A stretch of 6,923 nucleotides of DNA. Source: an uncultured Oscillospiraceae bacterium. Its GTDB lineage: Bacteria > Bacillota > Clostridia > Oscillospirales > Acutalibacteraceae. Positions 5,717 through 6,923 of the stretch are shown here, piece after piece. A program made the position numbers and the translations under genes. The stretch is taken from assembly GCA_905211675.1 (NCBI GenBank), contig CAJMBP010000072.1, forward strand, positions 1 to 6,923, read 5' to 3'. The notes under the pieces were generated by a model. That model did no database searches and was not told the DNA's origin. It saw only the letters and a program-made list of their open reading frames with translations. The stretch's first letter is position 1, and each line of letters begins with the position of its first letter.

Positions 5717-5792
5717 TGGTGACCCATCGGGGAATCGAACCCCGGACACCATGATTAAAAGTCATGTGCTCTGCCAGCTGAGCTAATGGATC
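5717..5792 (-). tRNA. tRNA-Lys, anticodon UUU
   Basis: The reverse complement folds as a complete 76-nt tRNA. The acceptor stem GATCCAT/ATGGGTC has a single T-G pair at position 3-70. The D arm GCTC/GAGC, the anticodon stem CATGA/TCATG and the T arm CGGGG/CCCCG with loop TTCGATT are all fully paired. The anticodon loop CTTTTAA puts TTT at positions 34-36, reading AAA and AAG lysine codons. The discriminator is A and the CCA end is encoded. There is no sign of damage, so the gene looks functional. It stands alone on the minus strand between plus-strand genes, with its own promoter and terminator. tRNA genes are common integration sites, and the damaged gene just past its 3' end fits that idea, but I see no attachment-site duplicate in the window. 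Confidence 0.97.
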
Positions 5793-5815
5793 GTTTAATT
5801 TTTGACAGCCTAAAT

Positions 5816-5844
5816 ATTATAACAACAATATGCAGTAATGTCAA
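5816..5844 (-). promoter_or_regulatory. Consensus promoter of tRNA-Lys
   Basis: On the minus strand, TTGACA (5839-5844) and TATAAT (5816-5821) are separated by exactly 17 nt, a perfect match to the vegetative sigma factor consensus. Initiation would fall near 5809, giving a 5' leader of about 17 nt before the mature tRNA. Perfect boxes are typical of strongly expressed stable-RNA genes. Confidence 0.9.
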
Positions 5845-5884
5845 GAAAAATTTTTACATTTTAAACTGTTTTTTAAAATTTTTT

Positions 5885-5890
5885 TATAAT
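5885..5890 (+). promoter_or_regulatory. Possible -10 box for the ZIP transporter gene
   Basis: TATAAT at 5885-5890 is a perfect -10 sequence on the plus strand, 76 nt before the ZIP start codon. No good -35 lies at the right distance: TTAAAC at 5861-5866, 18 nt upstream, matches poorly. In so AT-rich a spacer a chance match is likely, so this is only the best candidate. I see no convincing metal-regulator operator between it and the gene. Confidence 0.3.
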
Positions 5891-5966
5891 GTAAAACCTT
5901 TATGATATTTTAATTTTTCACCTATTCTGACGGTAAATAATATACTCTTAAAAGGGGAGGTGCAAA

Positions 5967-6767
5967 ATGAACAATGTTATTTTATTGGCTTTAATTGCAA
6001 CAATAGGTACATGGGGTTTGACAGCGATAGGTTCTGCAACCGTTTTATTTATTAAAAAGCCTAATCAAAGATTTTTGAATTTGATGTTGGGCTTTTCTTC
6101 GGGTGTAATGATTGCGGCGTCTTTTTGGTCTTTGCTTGAGCCTGCTATTGCACGCGCCGAGACAACTTTAAGCACACCTGCGTACATTGTGGTTACATTA
6201 GGTTTTTTGACAGGTGCTGTTTTTATTTGGCTTTCTGACAGAGCAATATCATACGCCCTTGTTAAAAGCAGTAAAACAAATTCCAAAAGTAGCGGTATAA
6301 ACCGCATAATTATGCTTGTGCTGTCTATTACACTCCATAACATACCCGAAGGATTAGCGGTGGGTGTAGCGTTCGGCTCAATTAAAGATTCAACTAATAC
6401 CGCAGATGCTCTTGCAGGCGCAATTTCGATTGCTGTCGGAATAGGACTTCAAAATTTTCCCGAAGGAACCGCCGTTTCGGTTCCGCTGAGAAGGGAAGGG
6501 TATTCTCGAACAAAAAGCTTTATGTTCGGTCAAGGTTCTGCAATTGTTGAGCCTATTGCAGGTGTATTGGGAGCGGCATTAGTATCAGCGGTTGAAACAA
6601 TTTTACCTTTTGCACTGTCTTTTGCGGCAGGTGCTATGATAATTGTTGCGGTGCACGAGTTGATACCCGAATGTCAAAGTAATAAAAATACACAACCTTA
6701 CAGTGCAACTATGGGTATTATTTCCGGATTTGCGGTAATGATGCTTTTGGATGTTATGTTGGGATAG
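5967..6767 (+). CDS. ZIP-family (GufA-type) divalent metal transporter
   Basis: The 266-residue membrane protein matches the size and eight-helix plan of GufA-type ZIP transporters, which carry Zn2+ and related divalent ions (Fe2+, Mn2+) into the cytosol. The binuclear metal site is intact: HNIPEG at residues 124-129 in the fourth helix, QNFPEG at 162-167 in the fifth (Asn163 where the Bordetella ZIP has Asp), and HELIPE at 230-235 in the sixth. LLEP at 56-59 and VEP at 194-196 are further conserved polar spots inside helices. A hydrophilic loop at about 100-112 (KSSKTNSKSSGIN) lacks the histidine cluster of many ZIPs. The ATG follows GGAGGT (5956-5961) by 5 nt, a near-perfect ribosome binding site. 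The gene appears monocistronic, back to back with tRNA-Lys. The exact metal cannot be read from sequence. Confidence 0.93.
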   Translation: MNNVILLALIATIGTWGLTAIGSATVLFIKKPNQRFLNLMLGFSSGVMIAASFWSLLEPAIARAETTLSTPAYIVVTLGFLTGAVFIWLSDRAISYALVKSSKTNSKSSGINRIIMLVLSITLHNIPEGLAVGVAFGSIKDSTNTADALAGAISIAVGIGLQNFPEGTAVSVPLRREGYSRTKSFMFGQGSAIVEPIAGVLGAALVSAVETILPFALSFAAGAMIIVAVHELIPECQSNKNTQPYSATMGIISGFAVMMLLDVMLG

Positions 6768-6769
6768 GA

Positions 6770-6797
6770 ACATTTTGTTAAAAAATTAACGAAATGT
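6770..6797 (+). terminator. Hairpin directly after the ZIP stop codon, no U-tract
   Basis: A 12-bp stem (6770-6781 with 6786-6797, one T-G pair, AAAA loop) begins 3 nt after the ZIP stop codon. It is nearly all A-T, and the bases that follow (GATCGCATAC) are not a U-run, so it is a poor classical intrinsic terminator. It may be a 3'-end-stabilising structure. The first nine bases, ACATTTTGT, are also complementary to ACAAAATGT at 6862-6870, offering an alternative longer-range pairing. Confidence 0.4.
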
Positions 6798-6866
6798 GAT
6801 CGCATACAAAAAAATAAATAGGCAATTTGGTAATAATTATATTGGTTAAAAATTTTATTACACAAA

Positions 6867-6923
6867 ATGTATAAACAATTTATAAAGGGTAGTGCTAATC
6901 ATTCACAATTAAGTTTAATTGGT
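6867..6923 (+). CDS. Possible 5' end of a further gene running off the window
   Basis: An ATG at 6867 opens a frame that stays free of stops for 19 codons to the window edge (MYKQFIKGSANHSQLSLIG). No Shine-Dalgarno sequence precedes it, since the upstream bases are ATTACACAAA. The frame is too short to judge coding bias or family. The rest of 6768-6923 is AT-rich spacer with no other gene in it. The call is little better than a guess. Confidence 0.15.
   Translation, partial: MYKQFIKGSANHSQLSLIG

Noticed and set aside
1..6923. CRISPR array, insertion sequence or defence system
   Set aside because: I found no regularly spaced repeats, transposase or nuclease motifs in the sequence read on either strand.

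Overview
The window looks like chromosomal DNA of a low-GC, Gram-positive anaerobe of the Clostridia, perhaps the Oscillospirales/Ruminococcaceae. I infer this from gene order, strong GGAGG-like ribosome binding sites, AT-rich intergenic spacers, a tRNA gene that encodes its own CCA end, and a textbook TTGACA-N17-TATAAT promoter. No 16S rRNA or marker set is present, so the placement is only indicative.

Positions 2-4564 hold one tightly packed plus-strand operon of six housekeeping genes. They are the 3' part of rdgB (nucleotide-pool cleaning), yhbY/yqeI (ribosome-associated CRM protein), nadD (NAD synthesis), yqeK (HD-domain Ap4A hydrolase), rsfS (ribosome silencing factor) and leuS (leucyl-tRNA synthetase). 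Junctions overlap by 1-8 nt or are separated by 0-1 nt, so the genes are almost certainly co-transcribed and translationally coupled. The shared theme is nucleotide and NAD supply together with ribosome and translation capacity. The order nadD-yqeK-rsfS is classical in Firmicutes.

Positions 4565-4681 form a 117-nt spacer before a queuosine-precursor transporter gene (YhhQ/QPTR family, 4682-5386). It has the layout of a transcription-attenuating riboswitch: a 6-bp hairpin with a 12-nt loop, an A-rich tail that can form a pseudoknot with that loop, an antiterminator pairing, and a perfect 16-bp terminator ending in U6. A preQ1-type ligand is the natural guess from the downstream gene. This is the most interesting element in the window.

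Positions 5387-5716 carry no intact gene. They contain the C-terminal remnant of an arsenate reductase/low-molecular-weight phosphatase gene broken by an in-frame TGA, a possible promoter with a GATATC dyad, a 14-nt tandem duplication and a hairpin terminator. A minus-strand tRNA-Lys(UUU) follows at 5717-5792, with its consensus promoter at 5816-5844.

Positions 5967-6767 encode a GufA-type ZIP metal transporter with intact HNIPEG, QNFPEG and HELIPE motifs. It lies back to back with the tRNA gene. The last 156 bases are AT-rich, with a 12-bp hairpin just after the ZIP stop codon and possibly the first codons of a gene that runs off the window.

Apart from the leader RNA, I see no sign of an undescribed multigene system; most of the window is conserved housekeeping DNA.
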